This document shows positions 34,765-48,200 of a DNA stretch of 64,000 nucleotides, in pieces. The stretch spans positions 196,810-260,809 of the forward strand of contig NW_005434585.1 of assembly GCF_000315625.1 (NCBI RefSeq), written 5' to 3'. Positions within the stretch are counted from its first letter, which is position 1. Each line of letters begins with the position of its first letter. A program made the position numbers and the translations under genes. Below the pieces are notes generated by a model. It was not told the origin of the DNA and did no database searches. It worked only from the letters and a program-made list of their open reading frames with translations. The DNA comes from Guillardia theta CCMP2712 (taxonomy: Eukaryota; Cryptophyceae; Pyrenomonadales; Geminigeraceae).

Positions 34765-35215
34765 TTGACCTGGCCGGGCGGCACTGAGTGCCGCAGTGTA
34801 TCCGCGGCCCGGCCCGTACATCCTTCACTGTCCGGTCACCGGTTTGGCCCGGCCGGTGGACGGACGCCGGCGGCGCAGGCTCACTGAGTCACTGCGGCAC
34901 TGGCCCGGGCCCGGGGCTGGCACGGCGGGGGCCGGCCCGGGCCGCCGCCGCCCCGCAGTACCCGGCAACTAAGTTTCAATGTCTCAGCCTGTGCCGGTCG
35001 CAGGGCCGGGGCCCGGGGGGCGGCGCGACCGTGACCGCCGCAGGCACGCCGGAGCTCACCGTGGGCCGTGGGCCATGCGGACCGTACTCCCGGACCTCCG
35101 ATCGGTTCAACTCAGTTATGAGTTGTGGGCCCGGGCCGGCCAAGCCTTTTGCCACTTGCCGCACTGGCACCACTTTGTTTAACCTTTAATCGACAAAGGA
35201 CTCCCCCCGGGGAGT
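34765..35215. repeat. GC-rich dispersed repeat block, longest copy
   Basis: This block of about 450 bases is dominated by GGCCCGGGCCCGGGG, CACTGAGTCACTGCGGCAC and GACCGTGACCGCCGCAGG, ending with CCCCCCGGGGAGTTCCGTACCGTAACTT. The CCGTAACTT end resembles the flank of the inverted repeat at 7284-7294. Long frames across it have no sign of being coding. 34440-34760 holds no supported gene. Confidence 0.65.
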
Positions 35216-35279
35216 TCCGTACCGTAACTTCAATTTCAGGCCCTAAAGGAGGACGAGGAGAAACCCAACAAGTGGGGTT

Positions 35280-35412
35280 CCTAGACCTTGTTTTGCTAGA
35301 CCTTGTTTTGCTAGGCTCAGCGGCTAGACCTTGTTTTGCTTCAAGTTCGCCGCAAATCCTAGACCTTGTTTTGCTTCAAGTTCGCCGCAAATCCTAGACC
35401 TTGTTTTGCTTT
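35280..35412. repeat. CTAGACCTTGTTTTGCT repeats upstream of histone H4
   Basis: Five copies of the 17-mer occur, two back to back, one after a GGCTCAGCGG spacer, and two separated by a repeated TCAAGTTCGCCGCAAATC spacer. They lie 210-340 bases before the H4 ATG. They could be regulatory, but no known histone promoter element is evident in them. Confidence 0.8.
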
Positions 35413-35478
35413 CGCTTCAACCCCCGGGCCCCTTAGACGGCAGCCAACGGCGCGAGGACCTCAACCTAAAAAAACTGA

Positions 35479-35931
<453 letters not shown>

Positions 35932-35969
35932 ATGCAACGGAGGACCAATCGTCATCCCAATGTCCTACT

Positions 35970-35985
35970 GGTGTTTTTCAACACC
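35970..35985 (+). promoter_or_regulatory. histone mRNA 3' stem-loop
   Basis: GGTGTT-TTTC-AACACC forms a 6-bp stem with a four-base UUUC loop, 39 bases after the H4 stop. Length, GG/CC closing pair and UUUC loop match the stem-loop that binds SLBP in replication-dependent histone mRNAs. The inner stem pairs differ from the animal form but still pair. Confidence 0.8.
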
Positions 35986-35989
35986 CAGT

Positions 35990-37195
35990 CAGAGCTGGCG
36001 CTGGTGCGCATGATGCTGATTCGATCTCAGCACGGCTCCTGCTCATGACTCTAATCTATTCATATATTGATTAGTCCTAGTTATACCCTTGAACGTAATG
36101 TGCATTTCTGCAGAGATGTGACCTAATTGATAATGCTAGTACAAACGTTACACGTTGAAGCCTGCACAACACCTTTGAATGTTACTGATGGTGAGATGAG
36201 TTTTGTCCTTGCGTGTCATAGTTATCCGGGCTCTGATATTTGGTTCGAACTTGTTGTCAATAGTTGTGAAACAATTTGTTGATTGCGGAAAATCATTTCA
36301 AATCCTGTTATCGCATTTCTTTAGACGCCGTCCTGTCAGTCATTTGATTTTAGTGATGGCAGAGGGTCCTCGTAACTCATCATGCATCGTGATTTGCGAC
36401 ATTGTGCCTTGGATCAGATGGAGATGTAAGCTTCGAAGAATTTCTAAATGAACATTGTTCGTCGTTTCAAGTTCTTATAATCCAACTGTCTTCTCAACAT
36501 GCCTGCAGCAGCTTTCTCACCCTCATTCCTCATCTCGTAACTGCCTCTGTGTTGAACCCAGGGAGATTGTCTGTACGAATGGGCTCTCTTTACCTTTCCC
36601 TCTACCTTGTCTGCAGGCCTTGACCTCAGTCGTTGTAACGTTATCACTCTACGTCATAATTGATGGCGTCTTTCAATATGCAGTTCAACTCTGTTGTCCA
36701 ACTTTTAACCGAGCTCAGTAACCAGAAACGAAACTTGGCAATGTGAGGAGGGAGGGCGGGAGGGCGGGAGGGCGGGAGGGGAAGGAGGAGAGACGGGAGG
36801 GGAAGGAGGAGAGACGGGAGGGGAAGGAGGGAGCAGAGCAAGAGAAGTGAGGAGCGAGCAGCAGGCAGCTGATGAGTCTGTGGACAAGCAAAGGCAGAAG
36901 AGCGGCAACTTCTGAAAACTGTGTGTACAGACCACCCCACCTACTCGTATTCGTCCCCAAGAGGTATTGAGTAGGGGTACTGCGTGCTCTTTCAATTCGG
37001 GGTGGAGCAATGGGGGGCAGTGTGCTGGTTCCCTTGCAGCGATCATGAGTAGAGGTAGAGGATGAGACGAGTACATCCTTGACCATGCCAGACATGCGAG
37101 GGTTGTACACATCCATGCGCTTTCAGGGAATGGGAGGATAATCCTCTGACTTGAGGAGCCTTGGAACCTTGCGAGGAAGGGTTGGGAAGGCAAGG
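35990..37195. other. intergenic, no supported gene
   Basis: Short frames only. A GGGAGGGC/GGGAGGGGAAGGA purine run lies at 36745-36830. Nothing else here can be supported. Confidence 0.5.
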
Positions 37196-39707
37196 ATGGC
37201 GATGTCGTCTTCGCTGCCCAAGACCGTGCTCTTCTGGCTGTTGAAGAACTGGTTCCTCCCAACGTTGATCTTGCTTGTGGGGAGGCCAGAACTCGTCCTC
37301 TCATACGTGAACGCTTTCATTGTCCACCTCATGGATTTCGGTCAGACGTACGGGTACCAATCCATCCTGATCCTCGTCATTGGGATAGGAGTGTTCATCA
37401 AGTATATCATGCCTCCTGCTCTTGGAGTCTTTATCTCGTTCCTTGCAAGGAGGTTCCTGAAAGTTTCAGTCGGCTCCATGGCATTCCTCCGCCTGCGCAA
37501 GGTCACAGTACAGGACCCGGTTCCTTTCCTGCAGCAGGAGCAAGGGTCGAGGCTATACTTCGAGGAGATTGTCCTGTCAACCAAGTACTTCCAAGCCAAA
37601 GAATCCCGGAGGAAGAAGTACTTCGCGCTGATCCTGCGAGGGATCGAGCTGCGAGGAACAGTCAACCTCTCGGCCTTAGCCAAGGGCTCCAAGGCTGCCG
37701 AGAAGGCTAAGGCGCCCGCGGAGGAGGAGAGCAGGTCCGGTGGGATGATCAACGACATGAAGCGACTTGTGATCGGGATCTTGAAGCCTTTCCTCTCTCG
37801 CTTCATCGCGTGGATGCTTGCCTCCTGGGTCGAGCTCATCGTCATAGACGCCAATGTAGTGCTACAGATCCCTGGCATGGACAGCATCATTCTAAGCATG
37901 AAGGAGCTGACGCTGTTCTCGGAGGACGGGCCGGACAGACGAATGTCGATCGAGATGATAACTGAGAAGATCAGCGTCTGGCATGAGGAGGATGGGGACA
38001 GCTCGCGCAACGGCAGACATCTCGACGGTATCGAGGAGGCTGAAGGAGATATCCTCCCCCTTAAGAGTGTGGGTAGCAAACGCGTCCGCAGCTCTACCCT
38101 CGGTATGTTCACCAACCTGCATCGTCCTTGGGAGAGTGCAGATGAGAAGAGATCGATGAAGACACGGCTGCTGCTCATCAACAGCTTCACCGTAGGCGCT
38201 CAGTGCTCCATCACCATCTCCTCAGCCTCGTTGAAGTGCGTGAGTGTGTTTGTTGGCCAGACGTCTGTGTCATGTGACAGCGACGTTGTGTTACGGGCGA
38301 TGAATGTGTATCAGAACTGGAAGATGCTGTCGCTATCGAGGATAGAGAGAGAAGACTCGCAGCAGGCAGGCCTAGAAGCAGAGGTCTCGTCAGGGTCCTC
38401 GACATACCTGAAACATCCTCAGTCCCCTGCTCGGCTCGGATTCGAAAGTCTCATGAGGAGGAGCGGGCGGGGACAGGAGGAGAGCCTGGTGAAGAAGGTC
38501 GGCTCTCGTCTCGCGAGCAGGGCCCGTCTCTCCATCATGGAAACACTCAACAGCCCCGACGTTGTCAGGCGGACAAGCTCGGCAGTCGCACGCAGCCTCT
38601 TCCGCTCGAGCTCCATGGGGATGCAGGCCGACATGGCCGGGGCCAGCAAGCTGACTGCCGGCGCAGAGCAGAAGAGAGGAGGACAGGTGGTTGCGATGCC
38701 AGGGATGCAAAGAGACTGACAATGATGGTTGCAGAAGACAACACCGGCGATGATGGTCAACAAGTTGAAACAGAACATGCATCTGCTACCCGACTGCATC
38801 TCCTTCAAGTTTGAGACGATTTCCTTTGCTCTTGCCATGCAGAGCTCGAAGCTTGACCGAGGGATGATGAACAACGATAGAGTGATGCTCAAGGTAGAGC
38901 TGAGCAGGTGGGAGAAACTTTCATCTCACATACCTTGCCTCCGTTGATTGTTTTGGTTGTCGCGCAGCCACAACGACAAGGAAATGATGTCGGAGTTGAG
39001 AATCGACCGCGAGATCCTGCTGGTGGACTCAGGGGAGGGAGAGGACGAGGACGAGAGGAGAGGAGAGCAGGGAAGGGACCAACATCACCGCGTCCACCAG
39101 GTTCAGGTGGTCCTGTCAGACATGCTGCGGTTACAAGTGTCGGAGAGCTGTAAGAACGAGACACTGCACTCTCTGCAGATCTCAGGTTGGTGGTGGAATG
39201 AGGTCCTGTCGTTGACACGATGACTGGTGGTTGATGGGGGAATTTGTAGTTGCCCATGCAGGATGATGATGATGGAGATGATGATGATGATGATGATGGA
39301 GATGATGATGATGGAGATGATGATGATGATGATGATGGAGATGATGATGATGATGATGATGGAGATGATGATGATGGAGATGATGGAGATGATGATGATG
39401 ATGATGATGATATAAGACGACAATGACGGTTCGTGTGATATTGATGAGAGCTTTGTTGATGGAGGGATTGACCATCGTTGCTAGGTATCGATTTCGAAGC
39501 CTCGCTGGTAATCCCGGAGGTCAAGGGGAGATGGAGAAATGCAGTTGACCTAAGACCGTCGTTTCATCCTTCTCTTGACATAGCTAGACTTGAAGTTGTC
39601 ACTGAGGTGATTGATCCTTATCTCTTGACTCGTTTTATGACTCCTGCTCCCGCTCCTCCTCCTGCTCCTCCTCCTGCTCCTCCTGCTCCTCCTGCTCCTG
39701 CTCCTGT

Positions 39708-39741
<34 letters not shown>

Positions 39742-42671
39742 CCTCCTCCTCCTCCTCCTCCTCCTCCTCCTCCTCCTCCTCCTCCTCCTCCTCGTGCTCC
39801 TCCCTCCTCCTTCTCTTCCTTTCCTTCTCGTTCTCGCTCCCTCTGTCAGTCCTCCCTCCCCCTCAGCACCCTGGACTTTGTCGACATGATCAAGAGGCAT
39901 GCGGAGCAAGAGCTCATGGCCGACAGCTCCTTCGCTTCCTCCTCCTTCCTCTTCAGCCGAGTCAAGTCCGACGGCAACGATGTCGTCCTCGAGCCGTCCT
40001 CCGATCCCGGCGGCAGCGATCCTCGGCTCAACTTCAGCTTCGTCCTCCAGCACGCGCTAGGGAGGGTGAGGCTGAGGATGAGCAAAGGAGAACCGGTCGA
40101 TTTCATCCTCGACTGCGGCAGGCCTTGTCCTCCAAGCGGTGAATCCCCCCTCCTTCCCCCCTCACCACCACCACCTCCTCCTCCTTCTCCTCCTCCTCCT
40201 TCTCCTCCTCCTCCTTCTCCTCCTCCTTCTCCTCCTCCTCCTCCACCTCCGTCTCCTCCTCCTCCTCCACCTCCGTCTCCTCCTCCTCCTCCTCCTCCTC
40301 CGTCTCCTCCTTCTCCTCCTCTCCTCCTCCTCACTGACGCTGATGATGCCGCAGCGGTAGGAGGAGAGCGATATCATGCGTTGCTCCTGCAGATTGCCGA
40401 TGCTTCCACCCCTCAGCTGGACCCCAGGGACTCAGCCGAGCCGTTCCGGGGGTGGGGGGAGGAGGAAGGAGGAGGAGAGGTCTCCTCCTCGGTCTCCATG
40501 ATCGACCTGCGGCTAAACGCCATCAACTTTGCAGTATCGGGATGGCAAGGAGGAGGAGGAGGAGGAGGAGGAGGAGGAGGTGGAGGTGGAGGTGGAGGTG
40601 GAGGTGGAGGTGGAGGTGGTGGTGGTGAAGGAGGAGGAGGAGGGAGGCTTGTCTCCTACTCCTTGTTGGAGATAGAGACCTGCTCCCTCTACGTCCACCT
40701 CAAGGGCTTGCTCAAGGGGAAGCCGGAGCCGCTAGGGGAGGAGAGGGCGATAGGAGAAGTGTCCGGGATCCTCGTGTCGCTAGAGAGGAGGAGTATGAGC
40801 ATGCTGTTGGAGGCTGTGCTCCCCTTGCAGCGGGGGAGGAGCGGCAGGTCCCACAAGTCGAAGAGGAAGGAGAAGGACGTTGCTGTTCCTTTCCGCATCC
40901 ACTTTCAGAACGTGCGGCTGGTGGTGTGCTCCGAGCTCTGCCCTCTCCTGCGGGAGTCGCAGCTGTTTGCGAGGAAGGAAGGCAAGAGCGGCAGGAGCCC
41001 GTTGAGGAGGAGAGAGAGGGAGAGGAGGAAGGGGGAGGGGGAGGAGGAGGAAGGGAAGGAAGAGGAGGAGGAGAGACGAAATCTTTCAGGAGTGTTTGGC
41101 ATCTGCCTACTGCAGGGGGTTGTGGAGCAGGACGAGGAGAAGAATTTGTTAGTCCGGCTCTCGCACGAGGACGTCGACTTCCCGCAAGTGTTGAGGAGGG
41201 GATGTCAGAGGAGGTCAGCTATCGTCGTCTCGTTCCGGGAGAAGCATGCTGGCACAGACAGTCTGCTGGTGCCATCGTGGGAGGAGGGAGACAACGAACT
41301 GCAGTCGGAATGGAGGGAGGAGAAGAGGAGGAAGCAGTGCACTGCCGAGGAGGAAGGTCATATCCTGCTGAGCGTGCGATCGCTGCAGCTGCAGCTGGGG
41401 GCGGAGGATGCGGTGGTGGATAATCGCTTGGAGGACAGCGCGGAGGACTGGAGGGAGCTGTACAAGAGCAACAGCGGCAACGACCAGCCCGTGCGAGGAG
41501 ACTCGTACCAGGAGCGGGAGAGCGTCACCTGCCAGCTGAGCAGGAGGCTGTCTGTGGATGTCAGGGGGGTGCGAGTGTACTGGGAGTCCAGCGTGCAGTT
41601 CTCCTTGCTGATCCTGCTGCTGCAGTACGTCAAAGAGGCTCTGGAGATCCGTCGGAGGCAGGACATGTTCCCCCACAAGCCTGAGTGGACTTCTGTGCAC
41701 AGCGGACGAGAGCAGGACGGGGAGGAGTGTGCGCTGGAGGACAAGCTTAAGAAGTTGGGGATCAAACAGTTCTCCCTCAGCCTCGCTGACGTCATCGTCA
41801 ACCTGCAGTTCAGCCCCCGCGCCATCATCGCCCTGCGCATGGCCTGCTGGCGTCTCGACCTGATGAGGGTTGTGGTCGACAAGGAGGCTGCCAGGCTCCT
41901 CAAGTGGTTCTTCTGCTGCCGCGTCTCACAGTTCGCCGCGTATCGTCTCCGTGGCTCGGTGTGGGACGCAGAGTACGAGGAGGAAGACGAGGTGAGGGAG
42001 GAGGAGGAGGAGGCGAGGGAGCCGTCCATAGCGCACGATAAGATTGTGGAGTTGACGGCGCTAAGGGCAATGGTTCCTCTGGAAGTAGCAAGCGCCAAGA
42101 AGGCGGAGTACGCAGGGCCGGACGTTGTGTTCCACTGCGACGACCTCAAGGTCAACGTGCCGTTCCCCGCCAACATTACCCTGCACGGACGGCAGGAGGG
42201 GCTACGAGGGAGGTGGGAGGACCAGCCGGCCGATGCTGACAAGCGAGCGGCTGCTGCGGAGTTGGGTGAGCTGACGGGAGGAGGAGGAGGAGGAGGAGGA
42301 GGAGGAGGAGGAGGAGGAGGAGGAGGAGGAGGTTGTCAGCATTAGAGCAAACTTCATATCATACCCTGCTGACGCATCAGAGCCTGTCAAACATTGTCTG
42401 ACATGACATGACATGACATGACATGACATGACATGACATCTTTGCTTGACGCTGACATGTGTCAACAGGTCTAGTGATGTCCGACGTCCTGCTCGTGATG
42501 AAGGGGCTGCTGCTGCTCGCAAAGAGTTTCGCGGAGGAGGCAGAGGGATCAGAGAAGAACAAGCACAAGGTCACAGGTTTCCCTCCTGCCCTCCCCTGGT
42601 TCCGAGGCAGCATCTCCAACATCTCCATCAGAGTCGAAGACGACCGGTCCTTCCTTCCTCCTCCCCTCGTT

Positions 42672-42725
<54 letters not shown>

Positions 42726-43283
42726 ATCCTGATCCTGATCCTGATCCTGCTCCTGCTCCTGATCCTGCTTTACTCCTACTACTCCCTATTTCTACTCCTT
42801 CACGTTCTGTTCACCCCCTGTCCCTTTGCCCCTCTGCTCTCGTTTCTACTTCCCTTCTGATCTCGCTCCCCTCTCCTCCTCTACTTCCTCCCGCCCCCCC
42901 CCTCACCCCCTTTTCCTCTTCCTTCCTCTCCCTTCATCTTCCAAATGCTCATGGCCTGGTAGGTTCGAGGTCTGGATGAGCGCCTTCTACCGCCTGCAGC
43001 TGGACGAGAGCAGGGAGAGGGAGAGGAGAGAAGCGATCCTCGAGGAGAAGCTGGCGCAGCAAGTCGTAGGCAACCAGCTCTCTGCTCAGGCTGCGGTGAG
43101 AGCGCGACCTTTGCTGCTCCTCAGGCTCTGACGCCTCCTCAAGGAGAAGCTCGAGAGTCTTGCTCGGGCAAGGACGATGGAGATGCAGTCGGTGAGAAAG
43201 GAGGAGGGGGAGGAAGAGGAGGGGGAAGAGGAAGAGGAAGAGGAGGGGGAAGAGGAGGAGGAGAGGGAGGAGGAGGCGGAGAG

Positions 43284-43315
<32 letters not shown>

Positions 43316-43666
43316 AGAGGAGGGGGAGGAAGAGGAGGAGGAAGAGGAAGAGGTGGGGGAAGAGGAGGAGGAGAGGGAGGGGGAGGAGAAGAAGAATGAG
43401 GACGAGGCGGGGTGGAGGGGGGAGGAGGAGGGGAAGGATGGCGTCTGACAAGCTGTTGGCAGCGCTGCTGGAAGGAGCGGGTAGACAAGTTCAGCCTCTG
43501 CGACTACTTCAGAGATCCTCCTCCCCTCCTTAACTTCACCGTCGGCTCGCTCGCTGCCAAGTTCAAACCTCTTCCTCCTGCCCACCTCGAGAAACAGGTT
43601 TACTTCCCCCCCCTCAGGATCGTTTCCCATCCTCCTTATCAGCAGCTCTTTTCTGACCATCTTTGT

Positions 43667-43756
<90 letters not shown>

Positions 43757-44433
43757 CCTCCCGCATCTGCTCATCTACTCTTCTCACCGAGAGCAGGTGG
43801 AGGCGCTGGATCTTTCCGGCATCAACATGAAGTCAGGCTTGTGGCCGATCTTCGACATGATTGTCGGCGCAGAGGTCGAGCAGCTCACAGCCACCAGCGT
43901 CTGCGTGCGCATCCGAGACTACAGCGAGCCGCTGCTGGCCACCTCCTCCCTCAACGTCACGGGGAAGAAAGGGAAGCAGCTCAAGGGATACATCATCGCT
44001 ACTGAGGAGGTCGCCCCTGCTACTCATAGGACTGTCGTTGAAAAGGTTCGACTGCTTGCCTTCCTCCCGCTGCTCCTGCACCTGCTCCTCCTCCTGCTCC
44101 TGCTCCTGCTCCTGCTCTTGCTCCTCCTGCTCCTCCTCCTCCTCCTCCTCCTCCTCGCCGCCATCCCCATCGTTCTAGCCCAAAGCTTTCTTCGATTTCT
44201 TTCTTCCTCTCCCCTCCCTTCCTCTCCTCTCATCCTAGGTTTGATACTTCTGCAGCAAATTCATCCTGAATTTCCCCCTGTCCGCATCCCAAAATCCTTC
44301 GCCTCTACTAAGATTTGGATGCAACTTGACGTCAATATTTGCGAGCCCAAGGCGAGTTTGAGCCTCCTCCTCTTCCTTCCCCGCCCCCCCCCCTGCTCCT
44401 CCTCCCCTTCCTGCTCCTCCTGCTCCTCCTGCT

Positions 44434-44475
<42 letters not shown>

Positions 44476-45236
44476 CCCCTTCCCGCTCCTCCGCCTCCGC
44501 TGCACTGCCCCTCCGGAAAGCCCCCTCCCCCTTCTATCAGGGTCCTTCTCGTCTTTACTGGACCTCAACTCCTCCTGCTCCTGCTCCTCCTCTTCCTCCT
44601 CTCGCATCTCATCGACTCTTCAGGTTGCGTACGGTCCCTGCTATGTTCCCGGCATCGGCATCATCAGCATGGTCGCCTCCTGCCTGTTCCCCCCTGGGAT
44701 GGATCCAAGTCCTCCTCTTAGCTCCTGGGACAAGGTATCTCCTTCCTTCCTCCCCCTCCCCTCCTTGCTCCTCCCGCTACCTTCTCCCCTCCTTGCTCCT
44801 CTTTCTCCTCTTCACTCTCCTTCAATGCATCTGCTTCCCTCCTCCTCTCTCGCCCCATGCCCCTCCTCCTTCCCTACTCTCTCCTCTAGTCACCCCCCCC
44901 ATCTTTCGTGATGTTCCGCTGCCTCATCAGGCGAGGATGCTCCTGCACGGCAGCTGCGACCTCCACATGGACAAGGCCTCGCTCCGCCTCCTCTCAGACA
45001 AGAACCCTTACGAGGTAACACGGAGCAAGAGCAGAGAGCAGAGGGCAAAGAGCAGAGAGCAGGAGTAGGAGTAAGACTACACCTTGTATATCTGACCTTT
45101 ATCTCTTCTCCCCATCAGGCGCGCCAATGCTTTCAGATGCGAGCTGAGCCAGTTACCATCACCTACGAGTGCTCGTCGCCCTCACCGTCTCCTTCCATCG
45201 TCTCTCCCCTGGCAAAACCCTCCTCCTCTACCGCTA

Positions 45237-45268
<32 letters not shown>

Positions 45269-48200
45269 GTGGGGAGGATCCACATCGACGTCGAGATGGT
45301 CGAGTGGGCGATTCAGAGCATGAGCAAGGAGATGGCGAGCTACATGCTGCTGCGCAAGCCTTTCTTCAAGGCCGTCAGGATGAACATCACAGTCAGGTGA
45401 CGAAAGGATGTCCGCTCCTCCTCCTGCTCCCTCCTCTTCTGCTCCTCCTCCCCCTCCTGCTTCCCTTCCTTTTGCTCCACCTTCCTTCCTCTGCACTTCC
45501 TTCCTCCTCTTGCTCCTCCTCCCTCTCCTCCTCCCCCTCCCCCTCTTACTCCTCACTCTTACCCTCACAGCTTGCACTGGAACTGCCTCGGGTCTCCCTT
45601 CGAACATCATCTTACCCAGATGGTCTCCGAGACCATGACAAGAGCCAACGGGAGCGGCTCCCCGCCCCCTCCTCCTCACCTCTCCTCCTCCTCCTATCCG
45701 GACAGGATCTCGCGCAACTCGTCGGAAATCAGCGAGTTCGAGGATGCGATCTCGGCAGTCGACGACAGCCAATGGGACGCCCCCAGCAGCCACCCAGCTG
45801 GGGAAGATGAAGCTGAGGAGGGAGGGGAGGAGGCAGGTGGCGGGGTGCTGGGGTCGAACTTCGACACCTTCCGGTCGTTCCGCTCCTCCGCGCTCGCGTT
45901 GACGTCCAGGTTGTCAACCTTTGCAGCTCACAGCGTCTTGCATCTCAACACCATCCGATGGCTCAAGGTCTACTCCTCCTTCCCTCCTCCAGCTCCATCC
46001 CTCCTGCCTCCCCTCGTTCCCCTCTCCCTTCCTTCCTCTGCCTTCCTTGCTTCTCCTGTCTCCCTCCCCATTGCTGCTTCCCTCCCTCTCTCCCTGCTCA
46101 CCTCCCTCCCTCCTCTGACTAGCCCTGCAGGCGTTCATGTCTGCGTTCGAGATGGACGCTGATCCCGTGATCCGATTCACGGGGAAGGTGGAGGAGAGGA
46201 GCGGGAAGTGCTGGAAGGTGGCGAACGTCAAGAGCTCGTTCGGCAAGCATGTCAAGGCGATGAACATCATGCTGCTCAGCAAGAACCTGGAGCTCGACTG
46301 CTTCTACGTCGGAGAGCACAGGGAGTTTGCGGGGGAGGCTGCCGCAGCCAAGAGCACAGTGCTGGCGTTCACTGGGGAGAGTCTGCAGGTGAGGAAGAGG
46401 GAAGACTGGAGAGGAGTGGAGAGAGGAGGGAGGAAGAGAAGAGGGAGGGGAGATGGGAGTAAGATAGCTGCTGTCGTGCTGTGTCGTGCCTCAACACACT
46501 TCCCTCAGTCTCCTTCCCTAAGTGTCATTCCCCAAGTCAGCAACGTGCTTTTCTCAGCTCTTGCTCGCAACTTGTTCCTCTGTATCTCAATTGTGTCTCA
46601 CAGGATGACATGTATCTCCCCAGCATCTCGCGTGTATCTCGCGAATCTCACTTGTATCTCACTTGTATCTCGCAGGTCAACACGAGGGTGGAGCGATCGT
46701 CGCTGAGCCTCGGCGGGGAGCAGCAGCACGAGGACGCGGTTGACGACCTGGAGAACGCGACCGGGTCATGGCAGACGGTTGATACCTCCCTGAGGATGAA
46801 GAACCTGGTCGTCGCCGCCCTCCCTCCCGTCGTCGGAGAAGACTTGACCGTCTCTCCTGCTCATCCCATCGCCTCTGCAGTCGAGGTCGAGTTCCTCTCC
46901 GGTGAATCCCTGCAGACCAAGGGCAAGTCGCAGGTCGACTCGCTGTCGCCGCAGCGGACGAACAGGACGGCGTCGATCACTCGGAGCATGGAAGCAAAGC
47001 TGAGCAAAGACCCGTCTAACTTAGAGGGAGCTGAGATGCACCAGTGGCTGCTCAGGCAGCACAGCATCCTCAGCTGGAGACAACGCAGGAGGTCAGCTCA
47101 GTCTCCCCAGCCTGCCCAACTCTCCGTCTCCTCCCTCCAGCAGGTGCTCAGCAGCCTGGTGAAGGCGAGGCTCATCCACGACCACACCTACCGCTTCAAG
47201 GTCTACCACCGCGTCTTCCTGGGCACTCAGTTCGTCGACTGGTGCCTGCAGGAGAACTGGAGCAGCTCGAGGGAGGAGGCGGTGGTGCTGGGGCAGAGTC
47301 TCATGGACGAGAAGTTGATCCGTCGGGTCCCGCAGTCCCCTCACTTCGAGGACTCGCCCACCTTCTACCGCATCCGCGAGTCTGTGGTCCCCGAGCAGAC
47401 GGTCGAGCTGGACAGCAACAGCTGGAGCAAGGTGTGGGGGAGCCAGAGGCCAGGACGGGCCAAGTTGAAGGAGGAGCAGGGGATGGTGGGGAACGAGGAC
47501 CCCTCCTTCAAGCTCATTCTGAGGGGGCTCTGCCTCCAGTGGACCAGCGAAATCCGGGAGATCATGAGGGACTGGCAAGTCCTCTACACCCTCGCCACCC
47601 GCTCCCACGTCAGCCGCAGGTACCCTGTGATCGACTGCTCCAGCTCGCCCCCAGCTGAGAGCTCCCCCTCCACGATGACTTCGGATGAGGAGGCCAGGGT
47701 CTCCCCAGCTCTGGCCCAGCCCTCGTCCTCTTCAGCAGCGATGCTGGAGAGCGAGGCGGGGGTGAGCCTGGTGGAGCATCTGATCAAGACGTCGATGCTG
47801 CAGACGAGCGCGTACGTCGAGTCGAGCCAGGGGAAGGACGGGGAGCGAGGCTTTACCTCCATCCTCACCTCCCCGCGGGGAGAGGACAGGAGCACGACCT
47901 CCAACATCGTCAGCTCCATCGCCCTCCTCAAGAACAAGATGCCCAAAAGGTGCGACGTGCGGTGGATCGTGCAGTTCCTGGACGCGCAGCTCGGGGTTGA
48001 GACGGGGGAGCTGGCCGGGCCCGGGTCGGGAGCTGAGAGGGTCATCGTGCATGCTGAGAGCGGGACCATGAAGCTGCTCTACTTCGACTTCTCGTCCGGG
48101 CAGGGGGTGGGAGGGGAGGGGAACAAGTCAGACACGGAGATCAGGCTGCTGGAGATGAGCAACCTGCAGGCGTTCGTGGTAGAGAAGGACCGGGAAGCCG

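Noticed and set aside
39846-40334. Minus-strand polyGly frame opposite the lipid-transfer gene
   Set aside because: Antisense of a CTCCTC run; triplet repeats keep all frames open.
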